64,000 bases of DNA from Sediminitomix flava. Lineage in GTDB: Bacteria; Bacteroidota; Bacteroidia; Cytophagales; Flammeovirgaceae. Shown here piece by piece: positions 15,275 to 23,387 of the stretch (positions are counted from its first letter, which is position 1; each line of letters starts with the position of its first letter). The notes under the pieces are model-generated. The model was not told the origin of the DNA. It saw only the letters and a list, made by a program, of their open reading frames with translations, and did no database searches. The stretch spans positions 186,001 to 250,000 of the forward strand of contig NZ_QGDO01000007.1 in the NCBI RefSeq assembly GCF_003149185.1. Direction: 5' to 3'. The translations under genes and the position numbers were made by a program.

Positions 15275-16846
15275 ATGAAAATAAACAACACAACATATAT
15301 ACTCTATTGCCTCTTATTCGTTTTAGCCTCTTGTATTGAAGACGATACGGATTACCCAATTATCAATGGAGAGTTTTTAAGTTTCAGTGTAGAAGGACAA
15401 ACAAAACCTGCTGTCATTGATCTAGAAACGAGAACTGTGACCGTTGAAGTCGAAGATGAGGTAGAGCTATCCTCGGTGAAGATTTTAGAATACAGTATTA
15501 CAGAAGACGCATCCATTCAGCCAGAAATGGTAGAAATTGACGATTTCTCAGAAGCCAAAAATTATGTAATCTCTACTTATCAAGATTATGATTGGACAAT
15601 TGAAGTCAGATATGGAAAAGCATTTGTCACAGCTATCGAAATTGAGAATCAAGTAGGAGAACCTCTGATCGATAATCATGCACAGAACATCACCCTTTTT
15701 GTAGAAGAGGGAAGTTCTGACCTTGAGGATATCAGACTGACAACATTTGAAGTGTCAGAAGGAGCAACTGCATCACCAAACCCAATGGAATTGACCAACT
15801 TCTCTGAACCTGTAGAAATCACCATAGTTTCTGCTTATGGAGAAGAAAGTGTTTGGCACATTGAAGTAAAATATGAGCCTGTCTTAAAATCTTTCACGAT
15901 AGAAAATGCATTAAATGATTCTATTTATGTATCTCACAACATTATAGAAGTGACTATGCCAGTAGGTACAGATCTTTCAAAGCTCACAGTTTCTGATTTT
16001 GAGCTTCAAGAAGGAGCAACTGCATCACCAGATTTAGGTACAATTTCAGACTTATCTACACCACAAACGGTTAAGATTACTTCTGCTCAAGGAAATACAC
16101 AGGATTGGATAATTAGAGCCCAAGAAGCACGACAAGTCGAATTTTCTATGTTTGATGATTGGTTTTCTACGGATGTAAAGAATTTATTTGGTAATGTAAA
16201 AGGTCAGTATTATTTACCAGGTAATGACGAAAGCTCTGTTTGGGGAAGTGGCGATATTGGGGCAGCTATGAATACTGTTGCAGCAAATACCATTTCAGCT
16301 CTTGAAGATAACGGAACAACATATGCTCATTTGGAATCAAAATCTGTTCTCGGAGTACTAGCGGCAGGTTCACTGTTTACAGGTACGATGGAAGCTGATG
16401 GACTAATTCCTAAAACAAACTTTGGAATGCCATTTACAGAGCGTCCGTTAAGCTTTGAATTAGACTATAGAGCAGAAATGTTAGAAAAAGATGGTTATCA
16501 AGATGGCTATGATATCTATATCCTTCTTCAAGTAAGAGAAGGAGAAGGCGATAATGAAAAAAGATATCGATTAGGTACAGCTTGGTATCGCTCAACGGAA
16601 TCTGTTGATGATTGGACGCATCTTAAAATTCCTGTAGAATATGGGGAGTTAATTTCTGATTTCCCAAAATATATGGAGCCAAATCCTGATAATGAATTTA
16701 GTCCTGAAGAAGGGTATTGGGATGATCCGACAGCTGTTCCAACCCATGCTATTGTAGTTTTCTCATCTAGTTACGATGGAGATAACATGAATGGTGTTGT
16801 AGGAAGCTCTTTAGAAATAAATAATGTAACTCTGGAATATAAGTAA
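15275..16846 (+). CDS. PCMD-domain surface lipoprotein
   Basis: 523 residues. Lipobox with Cys20 (VLASC). Residues 35-285 hold three Ig-like repeats recognisable by the recurring pattern LxxFEVSEGATASPNP...WxIEVKYE (second and third repeats share GATASP). The C-terminal part (about 290-523, GMPFTERPLSFELDYRAE, TAVPTHAIVVFSSSYDGD) matches the putative carbohydrate metabolism domain (PCMD) often seen in Bacteroidota surface lipoproteins. It is probably exposed on the outer membrane and binds glycan. It closes the sulfotransferase operon and is followed by a hairpin terminator. Confidence 0.75.
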   Translation: MKINNTTYILYCLLFVLASCIEDDTDYPIINGEFLSFSVEGQTKPAVIDLETRTVTVEVEDEVELSSVKILEYSITEDASIQPEMVEIDDFSEAKNYVISTYQDYDWTIEVRYGKAFVTAIEIENQVGEPLIDNHAQNITLFVEEGSSDLEDIRLTTFEVSEGATASPNPMELTNFSEPVEITIVSAYGEESVWHIEVKYEPVLKSFTIENALNDSIYVSHNIIEVTMPVGTDLSKLTVSDFELQEGATASPDLGTISDLSTPQTVKITSAQGNTQDWIIRAQEARQVEFSMFDDWFSTDVKNLFGNVKGQYYLPGNDESSVWGSGDIGAAMNTVAANTISALEDNGTTYAHLESKSVLGVLAAGSLFTGTMEADGLIPKTNFGMPFTERPLSFELDYRAEMLEKDGYQDGYDIYILLQVREGEGDNEKRYRLGTAWYRSTESVDDWTHLKIPVEYGELISDFPKYMEPNPDNEFSPEEGYWDDPTAVPTHAIVVFSSSYDGDNMNGVVGSSLEINNVTLEYK

Positions 16847-16867
16847 TATTATTCCTGATCAAAAAGT

Positions 16868-16917
16868 TGTGGGAGTTGGTAGAAACATTTCTATCAATTC
16901 TCACATCTTTTTTATAT
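16868..16917 (+). terminator. Rho-independent terminator after the PCMD lipoprotein gene
   Basis: TGTGGGAGTTGGTAGAAA pairs with TTTCTATCAATTCTCACA (several G-T pairs) around a very short loop, followed by TCTTTTTT. Confidence 0.75.
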
Positions 16918-16926
16918 AAAAAGGAA

Positions 16927-16993
16927 ATGACTAAAACATGTAAATGCTTGGCAAGAATATGTAAATCATTGATTGCAAAAATCATGAAATTTG
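16927..16993 (+). promoter_or_regulatory. Tandem AraC-type operator and promoter C
   Basis: ATGACTAAAACATGTAAAT (16927) and TTGGCAAGAATATGTAAAT (16948) at 21-bp pitch, with TTTG at 16990-16993, exactly 42 bp from the second element. The 175-residue exported protein starts about 80 bases downstream. Confidence 0.75.
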
Positions 16994-17071
16994 AACCATC
17001 ATAAAAACGAGGTAGTAAAGCCCTGCCTAGTTGAAATAAATCAATCTTTAAATTTTCTATATACACACACA

Positions 17072-17599
17072 ATGAAACTTAGTCAGTTTTTAATCATCGA
17101 CATCGGGTTATTACTCGGAATGTTATTTCCAAAGAAATCAAAAGGTCAAGAAAATTATCACAAATTGAGTAATGAGGCACCCAAAGTGTCTGAAGTAGTT
17201 CATTCTGAAATTGAAGAAAATAGCTTCATCATTGATCACTCAAAAGATATTCAGGAACAGATTGACAACTTAAACTTTCACTTAAGTGAAGTATATGGCG
17301 GTTATTATAATCTACATTTACTAGATATTGTCAATCTGCCAGCTGATGAATACGAAGAAATTAGTTTTTTCCCATTTATCATTTTCAAAGGAAAGAAAAA
17401 GGAAATCATAGAAGTTAATCAAGAAGTTAATCAAGAAGTTGTAGCGGTTCAGCCAATACCACAAAGAAAAAAAGTGGAACAAGCACATCAATTTTACGGA
17501 CCTAGTAGTAATGATGCCTTTCAATCAAACACTGAGCAACACACTACATTCTTGATTAAATCAATTCCTTTTAAGCATAAAAAGCACAAAAGGTCATAA
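17072..17599 (+). CDS. Hypothetical exported protein, 175 residues
   Basis: The ATG at 17072 is chosen because it follows promoter C at the same distance as other genes of the set and begins a signal-like segment (MKLSQFLIIDIGLLLGMLFPKKSKG before QENYHK). An upstream in-frame extension to 16991 would run into the promoter. The middle is acidic, there is a short EVNQEVNQEVV repeat at about 114-124, and the C-terminus is very basic (SIPFKHKKHKRS). No family recognised. Its 3' end and terminator are duplicated downstream. Probably secreted or periplasmic and controlled by the AraC-type regulator. Confidence 0.55.
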   Translation: MKLSQFLIIDIGLLLGMLFPKKSKGQENYHKLSNEAPKVSEVVHSEIEENSFIIDHSKDIQEQIDNLNFHLSEVYGGYYNLHLLDIVNLPADEYEEISFFPFIIFKGKKKEIIEVNQEVNQEVVAVQPIPQRKKVEQAHQFYGPSSNDAFQSNTEQHTTFLIKSIPFKHKKHKRS

Positions 17600-17685
17600 T
17601 CAAGTAGCTATACTTTTTAAATAAAGACCAAAAGAGCATTCTATAAAGTCGTTATCGATTCATTTCGATAACGACTTTTTTTGGT
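17531..17685 (+). repeat. Direct repeat copy 1: 3' end of the exported-protein gene plus terminator
   Basis: This block, starting ACTGAGCAACACACTAC, reappears almost unchanged at 17714-17868 (offset 183 bases). Confidence 0.85.
17645..17683 (+). terminator. Rho-independent terminator after the 175-residue protein gene
   Basis: AAAGTCGTTATCGA (17645-17658) pairs perfectly with TCGATAACGACTTT (17665-17678), six-base loop, then a T-run. Confidence 0.9.
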
Positions 17686-17689
17686 TCTA

Positions 17690-17868
17690 ATTAGTTTTTC
17701 CCATTTATCATTTACTGAGCAACACACTACATTCTTGATTAAATCAATTCCTTTTAAGCATAAAAAACATAATAGGTCATAATCAAGCAGCTATACTTTT
17801 TAAATAAAGACCAAAAGAGCATTCTATACAATCGTTATTGATTCATTTCGATAACGGCTTTTTTTAGT
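17690..17868 (+). pseudogene. Internally deleted duplicate of the preceding gene's 3' end, with a second terminator
   Basis: Bases 17690-17713 copy 17360-17384 (TTAGTTTTTCCCATTTATCA type sequence), joined directly to 17714-17868, a copy of 17531-17685. The duplicate therefore lacks about 145 bases of the coding region and has lost the 5' part and the promoter. Its terminator hairpin has drifted (CGTTATTGA/TCGATAACG) but keeps a T-run. No protein is expected. Confidence 0.75.
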
Positions 17869-17916
17869 GCTAGAAAAATTCAGCGTTTTAATGTTTATTG
17901 ACAAGCTTAGAGCAAT

Positions 17917-18024
17917 TTGACGATAATGTGCAAACTTTTAAAAAGACTGTATACTACTTGACGTTTTTGTATAAATTCTTGAGCAGACGATATAAATTTT
18001 TATCGTGATAAAGGGCGTCATTTG
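17917..18024 (+). promoter_or_regulatory. Four-unit AraC-type operator array and promoter D
   Basis: Units start at 17917 (TTGACGATAATGTGCAAAC), 17938 (weak: TTAAAAAGACTGTATAC), 17958 (TTGACGTTTTTGTATAAAT) and 17979 (TTGAGCAGACGATATAAAT), spaced 21, 20 and 21 bp. TTTG is at 18021-18024, exactly 42 bp from the last unit, followed by TAATATCAA. The serine hydrolase gene starts about 80 bases downstream. Confidence 0.75.
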
Positions 18025-18105
18025 TAATATCAAAAATAACCAAAGGAATTATTCATCAATGATTCTGATAATTTCAATCAATTAAATATTCAAACAACTC
18101 ATATC

Positions 18106-19419
18106 ATGGTAAAGAAAATGAATTCCCCAGAAAAATCGACTGCCAATATTATTGAGGCAAAATCTGAAAGCTTGAAAAGTAATATTTCACTTGAACAAGT
18201 TCTAAAAGTAAGTGAGTATTTCAGTCAGCCAGAAAACAAAGTAAAAATGCAGTTCCCCGATGATATGTCTGCATATGCTTGGATAGAACAATCAAAATTC
18301 TATCCTACGGCTCAAGTGATGAGAGAAGGACAAGTTAGTGAATTACCATATGCTATAAATGCAGCTATAGGAGACGTTACATACAAAGATAAAAATGATC
18401 AGTTTGTCAGTGTCGATCAACATTTTGATCAAAAGCCAATAGATTCAATGGTAGTCGTTAAGAATGGGAAGATTCTTTATGAACGCTATAAAACAATGCG
18501 TGAAAATGATAAGCATATTTGGTATTCCATTTCAAAAGTTACAGGGTCAACTATGTTAGCGTTCCTTGAACATGAAGGCAAGGTTGATGTTCAAAAATCT
18601 GTCGCGTATTATTTGCCAGAACTTAGTGGTTCCGTTTGGGATACGGTTAAAGTGGAAGAAGCCTTAGATATGGCAACAGGCTTGAACGGTACAGAGCATG
18701 ATGAACAAGAGCAAACTTCAAGAACTGACCCTCACGAAATTTGGTATAGATGGGCTGTAACTTCTGAGGTTGGTATCTTAATTGATCCTCTAAATAGAAA
18801 TGAATCATGGGTTGATGTTTTACGCTCAATGGAACGAAAAACACCAGGCCATCAGAAATTTGAATATAATTCGATTAATACTTTCGTAGTAAATAGAATT
18901 GTTGAAAGAATAGGAGAGAAGCCTCTTTATGAACAGTTCAGTGAACGTATTTGGAGTAAAATAGGAGCAGAGCATGATGCTTATTATTTAGTGAGTCCTT
19001 CTGGAAATACACTTGGATTCTTGGGTGTAAATTCTACGCTCAGAGATTTAGCAAGATTTGGAATGGTATTTACACCAAGTGCAGAAAAAATAGCAGGTGA
19101 AAAGTTAATTCCAGATGCGATTATGGAAAAAATTTATGATCGTACTTACCAAGATATGTATGATAAAGGATGGATTGGTAAGAAAAATACGGTTTCTTTC
19201 TATGACGATGCAGGAAAAATATCTAACCGTTATCAATGGGACGGAGTCTTATCCGATGGTGATATGTTTAAAGCAGGAGTTGGAGGACAAGGTTTATACA
19301 TTTCCCCTAAAAATGATACGGTAGTTGCTTGGTTTTGTACGAATAATGGCGAAGGTCAAGAAGAAGCTATGGCGAGAGCAATTGTAAAAGCTCTTTCCAA
19401 AGAAAATAAACAAGACTAA
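18106..19419 (+). CDS. NylB-like serine hydrolase (class C beta-lactamase fold), paralogue 1
   Basis: 437 residues, no signal peptide, so cytoplasmic. The catalytic SxxK is S141-I-S-K144 (WYSISKVTGS) and the second motif Y254-N-S (FEYNSINTFV). A block IGAEHDAYYLVSPSGNTLGFLGVNSTLRDLARFGMVF is typical of the 6-aminohexanoate-dimer hydrolase (NylB)/EstB group. A third-motif region is GGQGLYISP. Such enzymes are amide or ester hydrolases on small molecules; the substrate is unknown. ATG at 18106 or 18118 are both possible. It is expressed from promoter D and probably co-transcribed with paralogue 2, 88 bases downstream, as no promoter was seen between them. Confidence 0.8.
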   Translation: MVKKMNSPEKSTANIIEAKSESLKSNISLEQVLKVSEYFSQPENKVKMQFPDDMSAYAWIEQSKFYPTAQVMREGQVSELPYAINAAIGDVTYKDKNDQFVSVDQHFDQKPIDSMVVVKNGKILYERYKTMRENDKHIWYSISKVTGSTMLAFLEHEGKVDVQKSVAYYLPELSGSVWDTVKVEEALDMATGLNGTEHDEQEQTSRTDPHEIWYRWAVTSEVGILIDPLNRNESWVDVLRSMERKTPGHQKFEYNSINTFVVNRIVERIGEKPLYEQFSERIWSKIGAEHDAYYLVSPSGNTLGFLGVNSTLRDLARFGMVFTPSAEKIAGEKLIPDAIMEKIYDRTYQDMYDKGWIGKKNTVSFYDDAGKISNRYQWDGVLSDGDMFKAGVGGQGLYISPKNDTVVAWFCTNNGEGQEEAMARAIVKALSKENKQD

Positions 19420-19507
19420 TAAAATATTTTAAACATATTTCACTCAAATAATCAGCTCCATAAGAGAGATTTATTTAATAAAAATAAATTAAACACCACC
19501 CAATATT

Positions 19508-20788
19508 ATGAAAACTCAAAACGAACAATCTAATAAAATTTTCTTGAGCGGAATCACTGAGTCTACTACGCCTATTTCAAAAGCTAAAAATCCATTGTCT
19601 CAATCCCGAATTCAAGAAATACGTGATAGATATAGTGTACCCAATTGGCAATCGGCAGGGGATGATGGTGTATATATTAACCTTCATTATCCTTCTTTCA
19701 ATAATACGGATATTGTAATGCCTTCATGTCCTGTAAAGGAAATTGAGCGAAATATTTCCGCAGATTTGAAGCATTTCAGATTTAATATGAAAGATGGTTC
19801 AGATTCTCAAACAGTTGATGAGTATGTTAACGGAGATTATGGGCGTGTGCAAGCACTAGTTATGGCGCATAAAGGAAAGATCGTCTATGAGGCATATCCT
19901 GGTATGAATCCTAATAATTTTCATATTTGGATGTCTACTTCTAAAACTGCAGTTGGAACAGTATGTCTTATGCTTGAGGAAGATGGTATTTTAGATTTAG
20001 ATAAGTCTATTACAGATTATGCAAAACAACTAAAAGGTACTGCATGGGATAAGGTATCTGTAAGAAATGCATTGAATATGGCATCTGGTTTGGATATTGA
20101 AGAAACCACTGAGGCTTTCTCTGATCCAAATAGTTGGATTGAACAGTTTTTTGCAGCACTTATGGAAGATCAAAAAGTTGGTTGGATAGAAATGTTACGT
20201 CAAGCTAAACCTATTGATGGTATTGCTCCTGGTGAAAAATTTCAATATTCGACAGCTATTACTCAAGCATTGATGCTTGCCTGTCAAGATGTTACGGACA
20301 AATCTTGGGTTGATCTGTTTAATGAAAAGATTTATTCTAAAATCGGTGCTCAAAATCCATTTATGATAGGCTTAGCGACAGATGGAGGCGCAGTTGCAGG
20401 AGGTGCTAATTTGACAACTCCTGAAGATATGATCAGATATGCCATGTTATATACGTCTAGTTGGAATAAAGTAGCTGATGAAAAAGTTATTTCTGATGAA
20501 TTACTTCATAAAATTCAAACTTTAGGACAGCCTGAGGCTTATAAAGGAACAAACGAAGAATCTTATTCAGAAATATGGTTTGGAGAAAAAGCTGAACGTA
20601 ATTCAGCGCAATGGGATGCTGTATTTGCGGATGGAGCAATGTTTAAGCATGGAAATATGCACCAAGGTATATATGTAGACCCTGCTAGAGATTTTGTTGC
20701 AATGGCTTTTGCTACTTGTCCGAATGATCGAGATGATTATACACCTGGATTTATGAGAGAAGCAGCAAAAATATGTGCTGGTAAATGA
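19508..20788 (+). CDS. NylB-like serine hydrolase, paralogue 2
   Basis: 426 residues, no signal peptide. SxxK at S143-T-S-K146 (IWMSTSKTAVG), Tyr motif Y247-S-T (FQYSTAITQAL), the family block LNMASGLDIEE and IYSKIGAQNPFMIGL...GGANLTTPEDMIRYAMLYT, and HGNMHQGIYVDP near the C-terminus. It shares the organisation of paralogues 1 and 3 (IWMST.K, W..V.V..ALDM..GL, RYAMLYT.SWNKV.DEK.IS) but is clearly diverged. Same role class: small-molecule amidase or esterase. Lies in the promoter D unit; a strong bidirectional terminator follows. Confidence 0.8.
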   Translation: MKTQNEQSNKIFLSGITESTTPISKAKNPLSQSRIQEIRDRYSVPNWQSAGDDGVYINLHYPSFNNTDIVMPSCPVKEIERNISADLKHFRFNMKDGSDSQTVDEYVNGDYGRVQALVMAHKGKIVYEAYPGMNPNNFHIWMSTSKTAVGTVCLMLEEDGILDLDKSITDYAKQLKGTAWDKVSVRNALNMASGLDIEETTEAFSDPNSWIEQFFAALMEDQKVGWIEMLRQAKPIDGIAPGEKFQYSTAITQALMLACQDVTDKSWVDLFNEKIYSKIGAQNPFMIGLATDGGAVAGGANLTTPEDMIRYAMLYTSSWNKVADEKVISDELLHKIQTLGQPEAYKGTNEESYSEIWFGEKAERNSAQWDAVFADGAMFKHGNMHQGIYVDPARDFVAMAFATCPNDRDDYTPGFMREAAKICAGK

Positions 20789-20875
20789 TTCAACTAAGCT
20801 GAGTTGAAGGAGAATCTATATTCTCAACATTCCAAAGTGTTTATCAAGCCTAATAGGCTTTAAATACTTACAAAA

Positions 20876-20924
20876 TAAAAGAGCTACAAAAGGTATTCAT
20901 CTAAACCTTTATGTAGCTCTTTTA
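20876..20924. terminator. Bidirectional terminator between serine hydrolase 2 and the MscS gene
   Basis: TAAAAGAGCTACA (20876-20888) pairs with TGTAGCTCTTTTA (20912-20924). The inner AAAGGT/ACCTTT extends the stem. T-rich on both strands, so it can serve both convergent genes. Confidence 0.85.
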
Positions 20925-20950
20925 CATTTATGTAATTCGTATTCTGTTAA

Positions 20951-21448
20951 TTAGACTTTTCTCTTTTTGATACTTTTCTGTATAAAAATATTGTTTGGTA
21001 AAATAATTTCATCTCCTTCATCAGTCAAGACTGTGACAAAGAATAGCCCGATGTCAATTACTTTTCCTTCCAATTCATATTCTTTTCCCTCAAGAATTGT
21101 GATGGAATCATTTAATCTGATAGGATGGCTGAAGAATAAAATAATGCTAGAGGTGATATTGGAAAGTAAGGACCATTGTGCAAAAAAGGCAACTCCAATA
21201 ATAGTGAGTACAGAACCTAAAAACACCACTAATTCAGATTGATCTACTCCCCAAATCACTGAAATCATGATGAGGCTTATTGAGATGAAAATTATGTTTA
21301 CAACTCTTTTAATCAATTCCCCTCTGAATTTGAGAAGCTGTTTATTGTTTAAGGTTTGATTGATCAATTTATAGCATATATTCTTGACGAGAAGATATAA
21401 TATAAAAACAGAGATCGTTTTGAGAATATTTATCTGATATAATTCCAT
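20951..21448 (-). CDS. Short MscS-family mechanosensitive channel-like protein
   Basis: 165 residues. Hydrophobic segments at about 8-25, 45-65 and 70-92 are followed by the MscS core: pore helix region GVAFFAQWSLLSNITSSIILFFSHPIRLNDSI and a beta domain ending LPNNIFIQKSIKKRKV. This covers the last membrane helices and the middle beta domain. The C-terminal alpha/beta cage of E. coli MscS is absent, as in some short Bacteroidota members, so it is either a minimal channel or an old truncation. It is the only minus-strand gene between two serine hydrolases, an arrangement suggesting insertion into an existing tandem array. Confidence 0.75.
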   Translation of the reverse strand: MELYQINILKTISVFILYLLVKNICYKLINQTLNNKQLLKFRGELIKRVVNIIFISISLIMISVIWGVDQSELVVFLGSVLTIIGVAFFAQWSLLSNITSSIILFFSHPIRLNDSITILEGKEYELEGKVIDIGLFFVTVLTDEGDEIILPNNIFIQKSIKKRKV

Positions 21449-21549
21449 TTACTTACTTCTATATTTTGTAAGCAAAATACAAGTTTATTTTCTAAGCTTT
21501 AAGTACTGAGTTAAATATTAAATAGGATTCAGTTTTTAAGAAACGTGAC

Positions 21550-21616
21550 TTGACGATTTTATGCATTTCGTTGATCATTTTGTGCAAATGACATTAGCCT
21601 AAAAGACCCACATTTG
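21550..21616 (+). promoter_or_regulatory. Tandem AraC-type operator and promoter E
   Basis: TTGACGATTTTATGCATTT (21550) and TTGATCATTTTGTGCAAAT (21571) at 21-bp pitch, with TTTG at 21613-21616, exactly 42 bp from the second element, followed by TAGTATCAA, almost the same as in promoter D. Upstream of serine hydrolase 3. Confidence 0.78.
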
Positions 21617-21748
21617 TAGTATCAATTACAAACGAAACTACAAGAAAATACCATGGTGAAAACGCAAAAAAGGACACAAGAATAAAACACTCAATCTATT
21701 GATTAATCCTTAAAAAAATGGAGAACTAATTTAAATACCCTTATACAA

Positions 21749-23005
21749 ATGAATAACTCAAATAATAAATCAGAACAACTTCCCATAGCTGAATTTAAAA
21801 ATGGATTCACTTTAGAGCAGTCTAAGCAGTTTAGAAATAATCGTGAGCTATCTTCTTGGCTTGGGGGGGGAGATGCCTCCGTTTGGGTAAACCTGAAAGC
21901 AACAGAAGCGTTTCCTTCTACAGCATATGTTCCTAATAGAAAAGCTGTGAAAGAATTACCTAAAGAAATCAATCCAGAGATAGGAAAACTTGTCACAGAG
22001 ACTAATAATTTGGGAGAAATTTCATTAGATGATTTCATGGTTCATCCTGATAGTAGGGCACAAGCTTTTATGGTTATTCATAAAGGGAAAATTGTTTATG
22101 AAAACTATCCTGCTATGCAACCTACAGATAGTCATATTTGGATGTCTACTGCTAAAGTTCTTCCAAGTTTAATTATTGATCTTCTTATCGCAGAAGGAAA
22201 AATGGATGAGTCTAAAACAGTCGGAGAATATTTGCCTGTTTTTAAGGATACAGCATGGGAAAATATAAGTGTACTTGATGTATTAGATATGACCACTGGT
22301 CTAAACATTGAAGAATTACAAAATGGCACTTGGTATGCCCCTGGTTCTATTGCTCAAAGAATGTTATCTGCCGAATTTGGTTTACCATACGAAGGTAAAG
22401 TTGAAGATTTTACGGAAGTACTAAAAGATGCTAAGAAAGTTCGTGAAGCAGGTGAACAATATGATTACTCATCAGTGGCTACACAGGTACTTGTACTTTT
22501 AGCTGAGTCTGTGACTGGTGAACGTTGGGCACAAACTGTTGACAAAAGGATTTGGTCCAAAATGGGTGTAGAGGCGCCACTTTTAGTACATACTACTCCT
22601 GATGGTATTGCGATGGGACATGGGATGCTTTCTAGTCGATTGACTGACTTTGCTCGTTTTGGGATGTTATATACACCAAGTTGGAATAAGGTTACAGATG
22701 AAAAAATTGTTAGTGATAACATTCTAAAACGAATTCAGACAGGTACAAGAAACCTTGATTTTTTCATGAAAGGTTCAGGACCATTAAGGGTATCTCAGCT
22801 CAATGATGATACTATGATTGGAAGTAGCAGACAATGGGATTCCGTTTGGACCGATGGTGATTTATTTAAATCTGGTTTCCAACAACAAGGACTTTATGTA
22901 TCTCCAAAACGGGATTTAGTGATTGTTCACTTTTCTGTAAACGGACCTGACGATTCTATTAAACACTTCCTTCGTCCACTTGCAACTTCAGGTTTATTTG
23001 ATTGA
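21749..23005 (+). CDS. NylB-like serine hydrolase, paralogue 3
   Basis: 418 residues, no signal peptide. SxxK at S133-T-A-K136 (IWMSTAKVLPS), Tyr motif Y240-S-S (YDYSSVATQVL), then VDKRIWSKMGVEAPLLVHTTPDGIAMGHGMLSSRLTDFARFGMLYT and QQQGLYVSP. The third member of the local paralogous group, with its own AraC-type promoter (E) and a leader of about 130 bases. A run of eight G residues near the 5' end (21866-21873) is unusual in this AT-rich DNA and could be prone to slippage; the frame is intact here. Substrate unknown. Confidence 0.8.
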   Translation: MNNSNNKSEQLPIAEFKNGFTLEQSKQFRNNRELSSWLGGGDASVWVNLKATEAFPSTAYVPNRKAVKELPKEINPEIGKLVTETNNLGEISLDDFMVHPDSRAQAFMVIHKGKIVYENYPAMQPTDSHIWMSTAKVLPSLIIDLLIAEGKMDESKTVGEYLPVFKDTAWENISVLDVLDMTTGLNIEELQNGTWYAPGSIAQRMLSAEFGLPYEGKVEDFTEVLKDAKKVREAGEQYDYSSVATQVLVLLAESVTGERWAQTVDKRIWSKMGVEAPLLVHTTPDGIAMGHGMLSSRLTDFARFGMLYTPSWNKVTDEKIVSDNILKRIQTGTRNLDFFMKGSGPLRVSQLNDDTMIGSSRQWDSVWTDGDLFKSGFQQQGLYVSPKRDLVIVHFSVNGPDDSIKHFLRPLATSGLFD

Positions 23006-23058
23006 CCTAATTAATGCTTTCTGAAAAGAATATTCCTTATTGATTCTCTTAACACTTT

Positions 23059-23092
23059 AGGTGTATACGATAAAAAGTATGCACCTTTTATT
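23059..23092 (+). terminator. Terminator after serine hydrolase 3
   Basis: AGGTGTATAC (23059-23068) pairs with GTATGCACCT (23077-23086), one G-T pair, then TTTTATT. Confidence 0.65.
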
Positions 23093-23387
23093 CATTATTT
23101 CAGATTAGGATTTATTTATTAATAGCACTAATAATTATTTTTTAGAATAAATTAAAAATGTCAAAAAAGCTTTAAATTTTAATTATTTTAAAAATCATTT
23201 GAATTTTTAGGTGTATTCTTCCATAATATCTCGTTAACTTAGAATGCTAAACCTTCAAGTTTTGAGTAAAAATCTTTGACTTTGCTTGCTCCACCACGCC
23301 AAAATTAAGTTTAAGCAAAGGTTAGAAATTAGTAAATGTGTGAAGGTAATAAAGGACTATATCAAAAGACGATAACAAACAACATAT
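23093..23387. other. Non-coding leader of the membrane AraC regulator
   Basis: AT-rich, no ORF. It contains one degenerate AraC-type half-site (TTAACTTAGAATGCTAAAC at 23234) 41 bp before a TTTG at 23275, but without a good upstream partner; at most a weak autoregulatory site. Confidence 0.4.

Noticed and set aside
17416..17445. Short tandem repeat AAGTTAATCAAG
   Set aside because: Only two and a half copies inside a coding region (EVNQEVNQEVV); simple slippage, not a repeat array.
23234..23278. Possible seventh AraC-type promoter upstream of the membrane AraC gene (TTAACTTAGAATGCTAAAC then TTTG)
   Set aside because: One element matches the consensus at 15 of 19 positions of the best unit, but the upstream partner at 23213 is poor and the TTTG is 41, not 42, bp away. 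Kept only as a weak possible autoregulatory site.
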